Assembly: GCA_021413965.1 (NCBI GenBank)
Contig: JAIOPI010000004.1
Span: forward strand, 372,001 to 436,000
From: Lentisphaerota bacterium
GTDB taxonomy: Bacteria; Verrucomicrobiota; Kiritimatiellia; UBA8416; JAIOPI01
Direction of reading: 5' to 3'
Length of the DNA stretch: 64,000 nt
The notes beneath the pieces are model-generated. The model was given only the letters and a program-made list of their open reading frames with translations. It was not told the DNA's origin and ran no database searches. Shown here in pieces: positions 1 through 8,905 of this stretch (positions are counted from its first letter, which is position 1; every line of letters starts with the position of its first letter). The position numbers and the translations under genes are program-made.

Positions 1-1
1 C

Positions 2-490
2 GGTGTGAAGCTGCACCCGCAGCTGCTGGGCGGCACGCAGGAGCAAGGCCTGCGGGCGGGAACCTCCAACGTGCCCGGCATCGTGGGCCTCGGCCAGGCC
101 AGTGAATGGGCCGCCCGCCGGCTGCCCGAGATGGCCCGCGTACGCGCCCTGCGCGACCGGCTTGAAGCGGGGCTGCGTGCGCACTGCCCCGGGATGGTGG
201 TCCACGGCGCCGGCGACCCGCGCTTGCCCAACACCCTGAACGTCCGCTTCCCCCGGATCGAAGGCGAGTCGCTGCTGTTTCGACTGGATGACGCCGGCAT
301 CGCCATTTCCACCGGGGCCGCCTGCAGTTCCGGCAAGATGGAACCGTCACACGTCATCCTGGCCATGGGCATCACCGGTCGCGACGCCGGAGGGGCCGTG
401 CGCTTCAGCCTGGGACTCGACAACACCGAGGCGGACATCGAGGCGACCATCACCGAAACAGCCGCTGCCGTGCAGGCCATGCGAGGGTGA
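2..490 (+). CDS. Cysteine desulfurase (NifS/IscS-like), 3' part only
   Basis: The reading frame is already open at the window edge, so only the C-terminal 162 residues are present and the true start lies upstream. This PLP enzyme takes sulfur from L-cysteine as an enzyme-bound persulfide for Fe-S cluster and thio-cofactor synthesis. The sequence shows the conserved GGTQE...RAGTSN segment near the edge and the active-site loop STGAACSSGKMEPS, whose Cys carries the persulfide. The family ends with the small domain seen here, so the C-terminus looks complete. The lysine and PLP-binding residues are outside the window. Whether it is IscS, NifS or SufS-like cannot be decided from this part; the short loop after the catalytic Cys resembles the NifS/IscS group. 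No isc or suf gene follows: the next gene is dinB. Confidence 0.9.
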   Translation, partial: GVKLHPQLLGGTQEQGLRAGTSNVPGIVGLGQASEWAARRLPEMARVRALRDRLEAGLRAHCPGMVVHGAGDPRLPNTLNVRFPRIEGESLLFRLDDAGIAISTGAACSSGKMEPSHVILAMGITGRDAGGAVRFSLGLDNTEADIEATITETAAAVQAMRG

Positions 491-545
491 TGAACGCAGC
501 CGCCACGCGGGGAGGCCATGGGCGCGTCGCCCGGTGCGTCGCCCC

Positions 546-575
546 TTGATAACTGAACGTTCGTTCTGTTATCCT
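546..575 (+). promoter_or_regulatory. dinB promoter containing a LexA-like box
   Basis: TTGATA (546-551) and TATCCT (570-575), 18 bases apart, form a sigma70-type promoter. The spacer holds GAAC-GTTC-GTTC (555-566), which fits the GAAC-N4-GTTC core of the Gram-positive-type LexA box. Transcription would start at about 582, the first base of the dinB start codon. Called by eye; no lexA gene is in the window. Confidence 0.5.
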
Positions 576-581
576 GTCTGC

Positions 582-1889
582 ATGCCCACCGTCCCCATCA
601 CGCTGGCGGCCTATCCGAAGGCCATCATCCACCTGGATGCCGACGCCTTTTTCGCCTCGGTCGAGCAGGCCCTCGTGCCCGCCCTGCGCGGCAAGCCCCT
701 CGCCACCGGCAAGGAGCGCGGCATCATCGCCTGCGCCAACTACGCAGCCAAGGCCGCCGGCGTGAAGCGCGGCGTCCCCCTCCACATGGCCCGCGAACTC
801 TGCCCCACGCTGATCGTCGTGCCGAGCGATTACGAGGCCTACAGCCTGTTCTCCACGCGCATGTTCAACATCATGCGCACCTTCACCCCCATCGTGGAGG
901 AATACTCCATCGACGAAGCCTTTGCCGACATCACCGGCATGCGGCGCGTGTTCCGCACGTCCTACGAGGAGATCGCCCGCCGGATGAAGGACACCATCCA
1001 GCGCGAACTGGGCATCACCGTATCGGTCGGGCTGAGCACGTCGAAGTCGCTGGCCAAACTGTGCTCCAAGTTCCGCAAGCCGGACGGGTTCACCGCCGTG
1101 CAGGGCCGCCACATCCACCTGCTGCTCGAACGAACGCCGCTGGAGCGGGTCTGGGGCTTCGGCCCCAACACCGTCAGCCTGCTCAAGAAGCACGGCCTGA
1201 CCTGCGCGCTGGATTACATCAACCGCCCCGAAACATGGGCGGCCAAGCTGCTGCACAAGCCCGGACGCGAAATCTGGAACGAGCTGCGCGGCCATGCGGT
1301 CTGGGAGGTGAACCCCGAGGAGAAAAGCGCTTATGCGACCATCCTGAAGTCCAAGACCTTTTCGCCGTCATCGCGCGATCGGGAACTGGTGTTCGCCAAG
1401 CTCATCCGCAACGTGGAAGCGGCGTTTCAAAAAGCCCGCCGCTACCACCTGCGACCGCGCGGGCTGGCCGTGATCCTGCGCCACCAGGATTTCCATCATG
1501 ACGGCCTGGAGGCCAAGCTCAACCGACCAACCGCCTCCACCCTGGAGGTCCTGCCGCTCATCCGCCACCTCTTTGAGCAGGTGTTCCGCGCGGGAGCTGA
1601 GTATCGCGCCACCATGATCATCCTCGGCAACCTCCAGCGCGACGACGCCGAGCAGCTGGAACTTTTCGAAGACCGCCTGCACCTCGACCAGCTCCGGCAG
1701 GTCACCATCGCTGTGGATGCCATCAATGCACGCTTCGGCCAGCACACGGTGGGCTCCGGCACCGCCTTGAACCTCGACCGCAAACCCGCCCACGCCCGCG
1801 ACGAAGCCCCCCTGCGCCACGGACACCTGCTGCGCGGCGAAACCGCCCAGCAGCGCCTCGGCATCCCGCGACTGGATATCAAAGTATGA
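582..1889 (+). CDS. dinB: DNA polymerase IV (Y-family translesion polymerase)
   Basis: 435 residues. An error-prone polymerase that extends past damaged template bases, normally induced in the SOS response. The palm domain shows the catalytic DADAFFAS motif near the N-terminus and SIDEAF for the second metal-binding pair; the following Phe-Phe pair includes the steric gate against ribonucleotides. A QLELF motif at about residues 358-362 matches the sliding-clamp-binding pentapeptide QLxLF, although in E. coli this motif lies at the extreme C-terminus. The ATG at 582 was chosen because conserved sequence begins about 15 residues later; upstream in-frame codons overlap the preceding gene and look non-coding. 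There is no Shine-Dalgarno sequence, and the predicted transcription start falls on the ATG, so the mRNA may be leaderless. The SOS-type box in the promoter supports damage control. Confidence 0.92.
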   Translation: MPTVPITLAAYPKAIIHLDADAFFASVEQALVPALRGKPLATGKERGIIACANYAAKAAGVKRGVPLHMARELCPTLIVVPSDYEAYSLFSTRMFNIMRTFTPIVEEYSIDEAFADITGMRRVFRTSYEEIARRMKDTIQRELGITVSVGLSTSKSLAKLCSKFRKPDGFTAVQGRHIHLLLERTPLERVWGFGPNTVSLLKKHGLTCALDYINRPETWAAKLLHKPGREIWNELRGHAVWEVNPEEKSAYATILKSKTFSPSSRDRELVFAKLIRNVEAAFQKARRYHLRPRGLAVILRHQDFHHDGLEAKLNRPTASTLEVLPLIRHLFEQVFRAGAEYRATMIILGNLQRDDAEQLELFEDRLHLDQLRQVTIAVDAINARFGQHTVGSGTALNLDRKPAHARDEAPLRHGHLLRGETAQQRLGIPRLDIKV

Positions 1890-1999
1890 CGCACGCCCTC
1901 ATCCACCATCCGACAGCCACCAGGACACACGAGGGCACCAAGCCGATCACGCCGCTCGCCAGGGTGCGCCCGCTTTGTGTCTTCGCGACGTCGCCATTC

Positions 2000-2027
2000 T
2001 TGGGTACCATCTGGCTGAGACGTTAAT
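2000..2027 (+). promoter_or_regulatory. Possible promoter of the ROK kinase gene
   Basis: TTGGGT (2000-2005) and GTTAAT (2022-2027) are 16 bases apart. The implied start near 2034 leaves a short leader with a strong AAGGAG ribosome site at 2037-2042. The -35 match is weak. Confidence 0.33.
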
Positions 2028-2048
2028 CCTTAACGCAAGGAGCGCGGC

Positions 2049-2933
2049 ATGTATCGCATCGGCATCGATTTCGGCGGCACCAAGATCGAGGGGATTGCCC
2101 TGGACGAAAGCGGGCATGAACACTCCCGCAAACGCATCCCCACCCTGCAGGAGGAAGGCTACGAATCCATCGTCCGGCGCATCGGGGGGTTGTGCAAGGA
2201 ACTCGCCCAGCAGGTCGGCAACGGGCCCCATACCATTGGCGTCGGCATCCCCGGCGCCCTGTCCACCCGCACCGGGCTCGTCAAGGGCTCCAATACGGTC
2301 TGCACCATCGGACGCCCGCTGAAGGAGGATATCGAGGCGGCCGCCGAGCACCGCATCGGCATCATGAACGACGCCAACTGCTTCGCCATGGCGGAGGCCA
2401 TCTACGGCGCGGGCAAGGGCAAGAACATGGTCTTCGGCGTCATCATGGGAACCGGCTGCGGCGGCGGCCTCGTCTACAAGGGCGAAGTCCTGAATGGGCT
2501 GCAGTCCATCGCCGGCGAATGGGGCCACATGGCCATCGATCCCCATGGCCCCCTCTGCTACTGCAAAACCCGCGGGTGCGTGGAAACCTTCATCAGCGGC
2601 GGCGGGCTGCAGAAGCGCTGGCATGAACAGCACGGCGAAAAACTCAAGTTCCAGGAGATTGAAGCCCGATACCGCGCCGGCGACAAGGCCGCCGCCGCCT
2701 TCATGCAGACCTTCTTCGAGAACTTCGGCCGCGCCATGGCCAACCTCATCAACGTCCTGGACCCCGATATCGTCGTGCTCGGCGGCGGCGTCTCAAAATT
2801 CGACGACCTCTACACCAAAGGCGTCAAGGAAGTGGCCAGGCGGGTCTTCAGCGACACCCTCGAAACCCCCATCGTCAAACACCAGATCGGAGACTCCGCC
2901 GGCGTCATCGGCGCCGCGCTGATTGGCGTGTGA
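2049..2933 (+). CDS. ROK-family sugar kinase (fructokinase/glucokinase type)
   Basis: 294 residues, full length for a short ROK kinase. It should phosphorylate a hexose with ATP in the cytoplasm. The N-terminal IGIDFGGTKIEG is the phosphate-binding loop. NDANCFA holds the catalytic Asp, and MGTGCGGGLV is the second phosphate loop. The ROK signature follows: GEWGHM supplies the zinc-binding His, and LCYCKTRGCVE supplies three Cys, with Lys in place of the usual Gly in CxCG. The C-terminal VLGGGVS closes the ATPase fold. The start at 2049 is supported by AAGGAG six bases upstream. The stop codon overlaps the start of the DUF72 gene (GTGA), so the two are translationally coupled. The substrate (fructose, glucose, mannose or GlcNAc) cannot be told from the sequence. 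Confidence 0.88.
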   Translation: MYRIGIDFGGTKIEGIALDESGHEHSRKRIPTLQEEGYESIVRRIGGLCKELAQQVGNGPHTIGVGIPGALSTRTGLVKGSNTVCTIGRPLKEDIEAAAEHRIGIMNDANCFAMAEAIYGAGKGKNMVFGVIMGTGCGGGLVYKGEVLNGLQSIAGEWGHMAIDPHGPLCYCKTRGCVETFISGGGLQKRWHEQHGEKLKFQEIEARYRAGDKAAAAFMQTFFENFGRAMANLINVLDPDIVVLGGGVSKFDDLYTKGVKEVARRVFSDTLETPIVKHQIGDSAGVIGAALIGV

Positions 2934-3847
2934 AGACGACCCATGACGCCGGCAATTCCACAGCAAAGGGTCGCCTGGGGACTCTTTCCTGTGGAATTGC
3001 CGGCTGGTCCTACCCGGACTGGGACGGCTATGTCTATCCCGCCGGCACGCGCGACAAGCTGCGCTTCTGCGCCGAATGCTTCGACGTCATCGAAATCAAC
3101 AGCACCTTCTACCGTCCGCCCGATCCCAAAACGGCCCGCTCATGGCTGACCCGAACGGCGGACCTGCCCCGCTTCCACTTCACGGCAAAACTGCACCAGG
3201 CGTTCACCCACGGCGGGGTCATCGATGCGGCCATGGTCATGGCCTTTCGGGATTCCTTCCAGCCGCTGGTGGCCGCAGGCAAGCTCCGCCACTTGCTGGC
3301 CCAGTTCCGCTATGACTTCAGCGACACCCCCGAGACGCGCCGCCATCTCGAACGCCTCGCCGATGCCTTCGCCGGGTTCACCAACCTGACGCTGGAACTG
3401 CGCCACCGGTCCTGGCAGGCCCCGGCGGCCCTCGATTTCCTGCGGGATCTCGCCGTGACCGTCGCCAGCCTCGACTACCCCCTGGCCGGAAACTCCTTCG
3501 ACCTCAGGGACAGCGGCGTCGGGGAACATGCTTACCTTCGCCTCCATGGTCGCAACGCCAAGGCCTGGTTCAGCCAGGGAGCCGGACGCGACGAAACCTA
3601 CAACTATCTCTACAACAAAAGCGAAATCGGCGACCTCGTGAAGCGCGCGCTGGAAATCGGCACGCTGTCCAAATCGCTGACCTTGATCGCCAACAACCAC
3701 TATCGCGGCAAGGAGGCCGCCAACGCACTGGAGATCAAGGCGTTGCTGACCGCCGAGCGCGTCGCCGTGCCGCCCCTCCTCCTGCAGCAGTACCCCCACC
3801 TGCAGCCCATCGCCAAGCCCGCCGCCCGGACCGATCTCTTTGGCTGA
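2930..3847 (+). CDS. DUF72 family protein (YecE-like)
   Basis: 305 residues. The GTG start at 2930 overlaps the TGA of the ROK kinase gene by four bases, so translation is probably coupled. DUF72 proteins have a TIM-barrel-like fold and no established biochemical role. Family marks seen here are GIAGWSYPDW at the start, the FDVIEINSTFYRPP segment, LPRFHFTAKLH, LAQFRYDF, and near the C-terminus a Tyr-rich DETYNYLYN followed by IANNHYRGKEAANAL. The last of these corresponds to the NNH.G.A..NA segment typical of the family. No signal peptide is visible, so it is cytoplasmic. The pairing with a sugar kinase may be only positional; no function is claimed. Confidence 0.85.
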   Translation: MKTTHDAGNSTAKGRLGTLSCGIAGWSYPDWDGYVYPAGTRDKLRFCAECFDVIEINSTFYRPPDPKTARSWLTRTADLPRFHFTAKLHQAFTHGGVIDAAMVMAFRDSFQPLVAAGKLRHLLAQFRYDFSDTPETRRHLERLADAFAGFTNLTLELRHRSWQAPAALDFLRDLAVTVASLDYPLAGNSFDLRDSGVGEHAYLRLHGRNAKAWFSQGAGRDETYNYLYNKSEIGDLVKRALEIGTLSKSLTLIANNHYRGKEAANALEIKALLTAERVAVPPLLLQQYPHLQPIAKPAARTDLFG

Positions 3848-3912
3848 CGCCCCCCGGCCACCGTCGTCCACCATAATCCGAACGCAATAAATCGCACATT
3901 GACCCGATCAAC

Positions 3913-3941
3913 TTGACTCTCGACTTGCTTCCGCACAGGAT
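3913..3941 (+). promoter_or_regulatory. Weak possible promoter of the oxidase-like gene
   Basis: TTGACT (3913-3918) is a good -35 hexamer, but CAGGAT (3936-3941), 17 bases on, is a poor -10. The implied start lies only a few bases before the GTG at 3951. Confidence 0.25.
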
Positions 3942-3950
3942 GCCAGCCTG

Positions 3951-5567
3951 GTGAATCAGAAACCGCTCAGCCCCCCATTCAACGCTATGCAAACACAGCC
4001 CCCCCCCTGCCCCGCGTCGCCCGACTACCTGCACGCCGGTTACACCCTCCGGTCGTGGCTGCTGACCCGCGATCACAAGCGACTGGCACTCCTGTACCTG
4101 CTGTCGGTCACCTTGTTCTTTGTCGCCGGCCACCTGGCCGGCAACCTCATGCGGGTGGAACTCCTGGCGCCAGCCGGGCTCTTCCTTACCGCCGACACCT
4201 ACCACAAGCTGTTCAGCCTGCACGGCATGCTGATGCTGTTCTTCTTCGCCCTGCCCGCCATCCCCTGCGTACTGGGGAACTTCCTCGTTCCGCCCATGCT
4301 CGGCGTGCGCGATATGGCCTTCCCCCGCCTGAACCTGGCCGCCTGGTACAGCTTCACCCTGGGCGGCACGCTCGTGCTGCTGGCGGGACTGCTCGGCGGC
4401 GTGGATTCAACCTGGACGTTCCTGCCGCCCTATGGCAGCGAAGGCACAGGCACCAACGTCACCGTGGCCGCCATCGGCATCATGCTGGGGTGCCTGGCCA
4501 TCGTGCTCACGGGCGTGAATTTCATGGGCACCTTCCTGATGCGGCGCACCGCCGGCGAGGCCGGGCCCCGCGTCCCACTGCTGGTGTGGTGCCACGGGGC
4601 GGCATCGCTGGTCATGATCCTGGCCCCGCCCGTGCTCATGATCGCGCTCGGCCTGCTCGTGATGGACCGCGCCGGCGGCTTGTCCGTCTTCACCGTGGGC
4701 CGGGGAGGCGACCCGGTTCTCTTCCAGCATCTGTTCTGGTTCGGTGTCACCCCGATCATCTACCTCATCATCCTCACCGCCATCGGGGTCGTCAGCGAGA
4801 TCGTGTCCTGCTTTGCGCGCCGGCCGGTCCATGGCCAGCCCGTCGTCGTGGCGTGCTGCTTCATCATCGCCGTCGCCAGCTTCCTGATCTGGGGCCAGCA
4901 CCTCTACCTCAGCGGACAGTCCGCCTACACCAGCCTCGTCTTCTCGTTCCTGAGCATGCTGATCGCCGTACCGCTCGGCCTCGTGGGCACGCACTGGATC
5001 GCCACGCTCTACCGCGGATCTATCCGGCTGGACAGCCCGATGCTCTACGCCCTGGCGTTCATCCTGCTGTTCGTGGTCGGCACGCTGAGCGGGCTGATGC
5101 TGGCGCTCCTGCCCTCCGGCGCCTATCTCCACAACACCTATTTCGTCGTGGCCCACCTGCATTACCTGATGGTGGGGGGCGCGCTGATGGCCTTCCTGGG
5201 CGGGCTGCACTTCTGGTGGCCGAAGATCACCGGACGGCTCTATCCGGAACGCCTGGCGCGCAACGTCGCCGTGCTCATCTTCGCGGGAATTAACGCCACC
5301 TTCCTGCCCCTCATGATCATGGGGTTGAAGGGGCTGCCCCGGCGGCATCACGTCTATCCGCCGGAGTTTCAGGTGTGGCAGGTCATGTCGACGGCCGGCG
5401 CGTCCCTGCTGGGCATCGGCCTGCTCGTGACCATGCTCTACATGTTCTGGTCGCTGCGTCGCGGCCCGCGCGCAGGCGCCAACCCGTGGACGGCGGCCAC
5501 GCCCGAGTGGAACCTGCCCAGCCCGCCCGCCGCTACCGGATCTTATTCGCTTCGCGGCGCTTCTTGA
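3951..5567 (+). CDS. Divergent haem-copper oxidase subunit I lacking two CuB ligands
   Basis: 538 residues with about twelve membrane segments, close in pattern to A-type cytochrome oxidase subunit I. The low-spin haem ligands are kept (H91 in SLHGMLM, H404) and so is the high-spin haem ligand (H402, in VVAHLHYLM). The CuB site is not intact. Aligned without gaps to the usual FFGHPEVY segment, this protein reads WFGVTPIIY, so the CuB His is T267 and the proton-channel Glu is I269, while the cross-linking Tyr is kept (Y271). The usual HH pair is Q316-H317. No subunit II, III or cytochrome c gene is adjacent. The GTG start at 3951 has only a weak AGGA upstream; ATG 3987 is an alternative. The gene's end overlaps the end of fusA by 35 bases on the opposite strand. 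It may be a degenerate oxidase, a haem electron carrier or a sensor; oxygen reduction by the usual mechanism looks unlikely. Confidence 0.8.
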   Translation: MNQKPLSPPFNAMQTQPPPCPASPDYLHAGYTLRSWLLTRDHKRLALLYLLSVTLFFVAGHLAGNLMRVELLAPAGLFLTADTYHKLFSLHGMLMLFFFALPAIPCVLGNFLVPPMLGVRDMAFPRLNLAAWYSFTLGGTLVLLAGLLGGVDSTWTFLPPYGSEGTGTNVTVAAIGIMLGCLAIVLTGVNFMGTFLMRRTAGEAGPRVPLLVWCHGAASLVMILAPPVLMIALGLLVMDRAGGLSVFTVGRGGDPVLFQHLFWFGVTPIIYLIILTAIGVVSEIVSCFARRPVHGQPVVVACCFIIAVASFLIWGQHLYLSGQSAYTSLVFSFLSMLIAVPLGLVGTHWIATLYRGSIRLDSPMLYALAFILLFVVGTLSGLMLALLPSGAYLHNTYFVVAHLHYLMVGGALMAFLGGLHFWWPKITGRLYPERLARNVAVLIFAGINATFLPLMIMGLKGLPRRHHVYPPEFQVWQVMSTAGASLLGIGLLVTMLYMFWSLRRGPRAGANPWTAATPEWNLPSPPAATGSYSLRGAS

Positions 5568-7620
5568 TGATCTCTTCCGCAATCGCGAAAGGCACCGCTT
5601 CGTAGCGCTCAAACTGCATCGTGAACCCGCCCCGGCCCTGCGTCAGCGACCGCACGGAACCCGCGTAGCCGAACATGTCGTTCAGCGGCACAAACCCGCG
5701 AATGACCTTGTCCCCGCCCTTTGTCTCCATGGAATCAATGCGCCCACGACGGCTGCAAACTGATCCCGTGACCGGGCCCATGTAATCCTCAGGACAGGTA
5801 ACCTCGACGCCCATGACGGGCTCCAGAAGCTCCGGATTGCCCTTCAGGAACAGTTCCTTGAAGCAGGCGCGGCCGGCTTCCTGGAACGCGAAATCGCTCG
5901 AATCCACGTCGTGGTACGACCCGTCCAGCAGCGTGACCTGCATGTCCACCACCGGATAGCCGGCGAAGGGACCGCGCGTCATGGCGTGCACGACGCCCTT
6001 TTCCACGGAGGGAATGAAGTTCGACGGAATGTTGCCGCCCTTGACTTCGTTGATGAAGGAGAAGCCCATGCCCGGCCCGACGGGCTCCAAACGCATAACC
6101 ACGTGCGCGTACTGACCGCGACCGCCGGTCTGCTTGATATGCTTGTACGAGCCTTCCGTCGACGCCGTCGCCGTCTCGCGGTACGCCACTTCCGGCCGGC
6201 CCACCTCGCCAATCACGTGGTATTCGCGCTTCATCCGCTCGACGAGTACTTCCAGGTGCAATTCGCCCATGCCCGACAGAATCGTCTCGCTCGTCTCTTG
6301 ATCGAAAGACACCAGGAACGTCGGATCCTCGTCCGCCAACGCCCGCAGGGCCGCGCCCATCTTGTCGCTCTCGCCGCGGTTCGCCGGCTTGATGCTGATC
6401 GACATGACTGGCGTCGGAAACTCGATCGTCTCCAGCAGAATGGGCTTCTCGTCCATCGTGCAGATCGTATCGCCCGTGCGCGTCTCGGACATGCCCACCA
6501 CGGCGACAATGTCGCCCGCATAGGCTTCTTCGATCGTCTCCTGCCGGTTGGCGTGCATCCGGATCAGGCGGCCGATCCGCTGTTCCTTGTCGCGCGTGCT
6601 GTTCAGCACCACCGTCCCCTGGCGCAGGGTCCCCGAATAAATGCGCACGAAGCACAGCTTGCCCATGTGCTTGTCCGACATGATCTTGAACGCCAGTCCG
6701 GAGAACGGCGCATGGTCCTCGGGCTTGCGCTCCATCGTCGGATCCTTGGCGTGAATGATCGGCGGGAGATCCAGCGGCGACGGCAGGAAGTTCACCACGC
6801 CGTCCAGCAGGCGCTGGATGCCCTTGTTCTTGAAACCGGATCCGCAGTAAACCGGAATGATGCGGCGGGCCATGGTGGCCTTGCGGATGATCGGGATGAC
6901 TTCCTCCGCCGACAGGTCGCCCTGTTCGAGGAACTTCTCAAGCAGCGCGTCATCCTGCTCGGCGCTCTTCTCGACGAGGTTCGCGCGCCACTTCTTGGCC
7001 TCATCCAGCAGTTCGGCCGGGACGTCCTCTTCGGTAAAGGTGACGCCGCGATCCTTCTCGCTGTAATAGACCGCCTTCATCGCGATCAGGTCGATAATCC
7101 CGCCAAAGTGATCTTCCTTGCCAATGGGGATCACCATCGGCACGGCGTTCGCACCCAGCGTTTCCTGAATCTCGGCGACGACGCCAAAGAAATCCGCCCC
7201 CACGCGGTCCATCTTATTGATGAAGGCGAGCTTGGGCACGTTGTACTTCTCGCTCTGCCGCCAGACCTGCTCGGACTGGGGCTGCACGCCGCCAACCGCA
7301 CAGTAAAGCGCCACGGCGCCGTCCAGCACGCGCAAGCTGCGCTCCACTTCGGCCGTGAAGTCCACGTGCCCGGGGGTGTCGATCAACTGGATCATGTGAT
7401 CGTTCCACGTCGTCGTGGTCGCGGCCGAGGTAATCGTGATGCCCCGCTCCTGCTCCTGATCCATCCAATCCATGACGGCGGCGCCATCATGCACTTCGCC
7501 GATCTTGTGGATCTTTCCGGAGTAAAACAGGATGCGCTCGCTGACCGTGGTCTTGCCCGCATCGATGTGGGCCATGATTCCGATGTTGCGAACGCGTGAC
7601 AGCGGCATAGTTCTCGGCAT
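5533..7620 (-). CDS. fusA: Translation elongation factor G
   Basis: 695 residues, normal length for EF-G. A GTPase that drives tRNA-mRNA translocation on the ribosome. Motifs run in order: G1 AHIDAGKT, G2 [11 protein letters not shown]3 DTPGHVD, G4 NKMD and G5 GSGFKNKG. Domains II-V follow, with GMGELHLEV in domain III and the conserved GRGQYAHV region in domain IV. The start at 7620 was chosen because GGGAG lies six bases upstream and the next residues ([12 protein letters not shown]) lead directly into the GTPase domain; longer in-frame starts would run through the leader hairpin. The gene stands alone, without rpsL, rpsG or tuf, unlike the usual str operon. It could be the spirochaete/planctomycete-type EFG1; a tree would decide. 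Its 3' end overlaps the oxidase-like gene on the other strand. Confidence 0.93.
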   Translation of the reverse strand: MPRTMPLSRVRNIGIMAHIDAGKTTVSERILFYSGKIHKIGEVHDGAAVMDWMDQEQERGITITSAATTTTWNDHMIQLIDTPGHVDFTAEVERSLRVLDGAVALYCAVGGVQPQSEQVWRQSEKYNVPKLAFINKMDRVGADFFGVVAEIQETLGANAVPMVIPIGKEDHFGGIIDLIAMKAVYYSEKDRGVTFTEEDVPAELLDEAKKWRANLVEKSAEQDDALLEKFLEQGDLSAEEVIPIIRKATMARRIIPVYCGSGFKNKGIQRLLDGVVNFLPSPLDLPPIIHAKDPTMERKPEDHAPFSGLAFKIMSDKHMGKLCFVRIYSGTLRQGTVVLNSTRDKEQRIGRLIRMHANRQETIEEAYAGDIVAVVGMSETRTGDTICTMDEKPILLETIEFPTPVMSISIKPANRGESDKMGAALRALADEDPTFLVSFDQETSETILSGMGELHLEVLVERMKREYHVIGEVGRPEVAYRETATASTEGSYKHIKQTGGRGQYAHVVMRLEPVGPGMGFSFINEVKGGNIPSNFIPSVEKGVVHAMTRGPFAGYPVVDMQVTLLDGSYHDVDSSDFAFQEAGRACFKELFLKGNPELLEPVMGVEVTCPEDYMGPVTGSVCSRRGRIDSMETKGGDKVIRGFVPLNDMFGYAGSVRSLTQGRGGFTMQFERYEAVPFAIAEEIIKKRREANKIR

Positions 7621-7632
7621 GGTCATCTCCCA

Positions 7633-7680
7633 TAGGATTCCGTACATGCCCGCTCTGCGGCGGGTCTGCACGGATTCCTA
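7633..7680 (-). promoter_or_regulatory. Long hairpin in the fusA leader next to the ribosome site
   Basis: Bases 7633-7643 and 7670-7680 are complementary at ten of eleven positions. Inside them, CCCGC (7649-7653) pairs with GCGGG (7660-7664). In the fusA mRNA the stem ends one base before the GGGAG ribosome site at 7627-7631. A second imperfect hairpin spans about 7684-7713. This looks like a translational control element, but the ligand is unknown. Confidence 0.5.
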
Positions 7681-7725
7681 AACGTGGCGGTCCCGGTACG
7701 CGGGCCACCGTGCTAAAGGGGGGGG

Positions 7726-7754
7726 ACTATGGGCGCAAATGGCGCGATCAGCAA
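7726..7754 (-). promoter_or_regulatory. fusA promoter
   Basis: On the minus strand TTGCTG (7749-7754), 17 bases, then CATAGT (7726-7731). Transcription would begin near 7719, inside a run of eight C residues in the RNA sense (7718-7725), giving a leader of about 100 bases. Confidence 0.42.
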
Positions 7755-7757
7755 GTC

Positions 7758-7787
7758 AAAAAACGGCGCTCCCGCCGGTTCGGCGCC
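7758..7787 (-). terminator. Intrinsic terminator of the mutarotase-like gene
   Basis: Reading the minus strand, GGCGC (7783-7787) pairs with GCGCC (7765-7769), with further GC pairing in the loop, followed by six T residues (7758-7763). It begins ten bases after the stop codon at 7798. Confidence 0.55.
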
Positions 7788-7797
7788 CGCTTGGCAT

Positions 7798-8688
7798 TCA
7801 ACTCCGGAAGGCGTAGCGTCGCGTCCAAGTCATCGCCTGACCCGGCGCGAGGTCGATCTCCACGAAAACCTCGACGCTGACGACGTGCGAGGTGCCCCAG
7901 ATGGCGACGCGACTGGGCGCAAAATTGACGGACTCGCTCATGGCCGCGCCACTGGGCTGGTGCAAGAGGTCCCACTGGGGAGACGCCGAGCGGGCCACAC
8001 CGCCGAGGCGGCAGTAGAAGGGTTCAGCGGGAATCCCCCCCCAGCCGATCTGGTGATCGCGCACCGTCAGAATCGTGGCACGCGCGGGTTCCGTGTCGAG
8101 CACCACCGGCCGCGGGAAGCTCAGGACATATGCCGGTCCCACCGCGTGGCCGTCAAAGCCCACAAAATTGTGCCCATATTCATTCGTCCGGATCGGCCGG
8201 CTGCCCGTGTTTTCCAGCTGGTATGCGATCTCGAGCTGGGCGCCCGCGATGGTCAGGGTCTTGACCAGGCGCGCCGCATAGCCGCGGCAGTCCAGCGGGT
8301 CCACCGTGAAGACCGCCGCATCCTCCTGCGCCGTAACGTGGACAGGAAACCGCTGGGCGATGGCGTGGGGCGTACCGAAACGGTAGTCCGGCCAATCCGG
8401 ACGCGTGAGCAGCCCGATGCCGAGCTTGGGAAACGGCTCCCCGGGTCGCGCGTCGTCATAGCCGATCGGACGGTCAATGCCAAACTCGTTGCACAGCCCG
8501 CTGCCGCCGGTGCCCTGCCAGGCCCCGTAATCCTCGGGCACGCAATAGCGGTGCTTGCCGTCGAGCGTGACCTGCGTGACTAAACCGGTCCAGTCAAAGC
8601 GCGTTCCGGCGTAGATCGTCCCCGGCCGAGCAATCTCAACCTTCAACTGTTCGCTGCACAATACAATCGGATCGGCATCGCAATGCAT
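7798..8688 (-). CDS. Galactose mutarotase-like fold protein (aldose 1-epimerase related)
   Basis: 296 residues from the ATG at 8688, which has a G-rich GGGGGGACC stretch six bases upstream; an upstream in-frame start would add 16 residues with no support. The protein is beta-rich with no signal peptide. It resembles the aldose 1-epimerase superfamily: an N-terminal strand set with GTRFDWTG, then LCNEFGI, and in the second half the NEYGHNFVGFDG segment with His and Asn/Glu residues placed like sugar-binding residues of mutarotases. Classical galM motifs are only partly recognisable, so the substrate is open. The gene is divergent from a sugar-type alcohol dehydrogenase/SDR pair, and a galactokinase lies 42 kb away, which suits a sugar-related role. 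This assignment rests on fold-level resemblance only. Confidence 0.5.
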   Translation of the reverse strand: MHCDADPIVLCSEQLKVEIARPGTIYAGTRFDWTGLVTQVTLDGKHRYCVPEDYGAWQGTGGSGLCNEFGIDRPIGYDDARPGEPFPKLGIGLLTRPDWPDYRFGTPHAIAQRFPVHVTAQEDAAVFTVDPLDCRGYAARLVKTLTIAGAQLEIAYQLENTGSRPIRTNEYGHNFVGFDGHAVGPAYVLSFPRPVVLDTEPARATILTVRDHQIGWGGIPAEPFYCRLGGVARSASPQWDLLHQPSGAAMSESVNFAPSRVAIWGTSHVVSVEVFVEIDLAPGQAMTWTRRYAFRS

Positions 8689-8714
8689 AGGGTCCCCCCG
8701 AACAGACTCCCGCA

Positions 8715-8743
8715 CCCATAGCCCGGGCCATCCCACCCGTCAA
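8715..8743 (-). promoter_or_regulatory. Promoter of the mutarotase-like gene
   Basis: Minus strand TTGACG (8738-8743), 17 bases, TATGGG (8715-8720). The -35 is good and the -10 weak. The leader would be about 25 bases with a G-rich ribosome site. The region 8689-8905 is a divergent promoter zone. Confidence 0.4.
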
Positions 8744-8860
8744 TACGATATCACGGACGGCCGCCGCGACGATGACAACGAGTCCACAACCACGACTCCT
8801 CGTGTCGCCTCAGCTACGGGGGGGCGGAAAGGACCACTTACCCGCATTTCCTGTTGACGC

Positions 8861-8888
8861 ATGACACGAGGTTGCGGAGTGTTATACG
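8861..8888 (+). promoter_or_regulatory. Promoter of the alcohol dehydrogenase/SDR pair
   Basis: ATGACA (8861-8866), 16 bases, TATACG (8883-8888). Transcription would start near 8895, just ahead of an A/G-rich ribosome site (8891-8904) and the ATG at 8906. Confidence 0.4.
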
Positions 8889-8905
8889 CCGAGAGGAAAC
8901 AGGAT

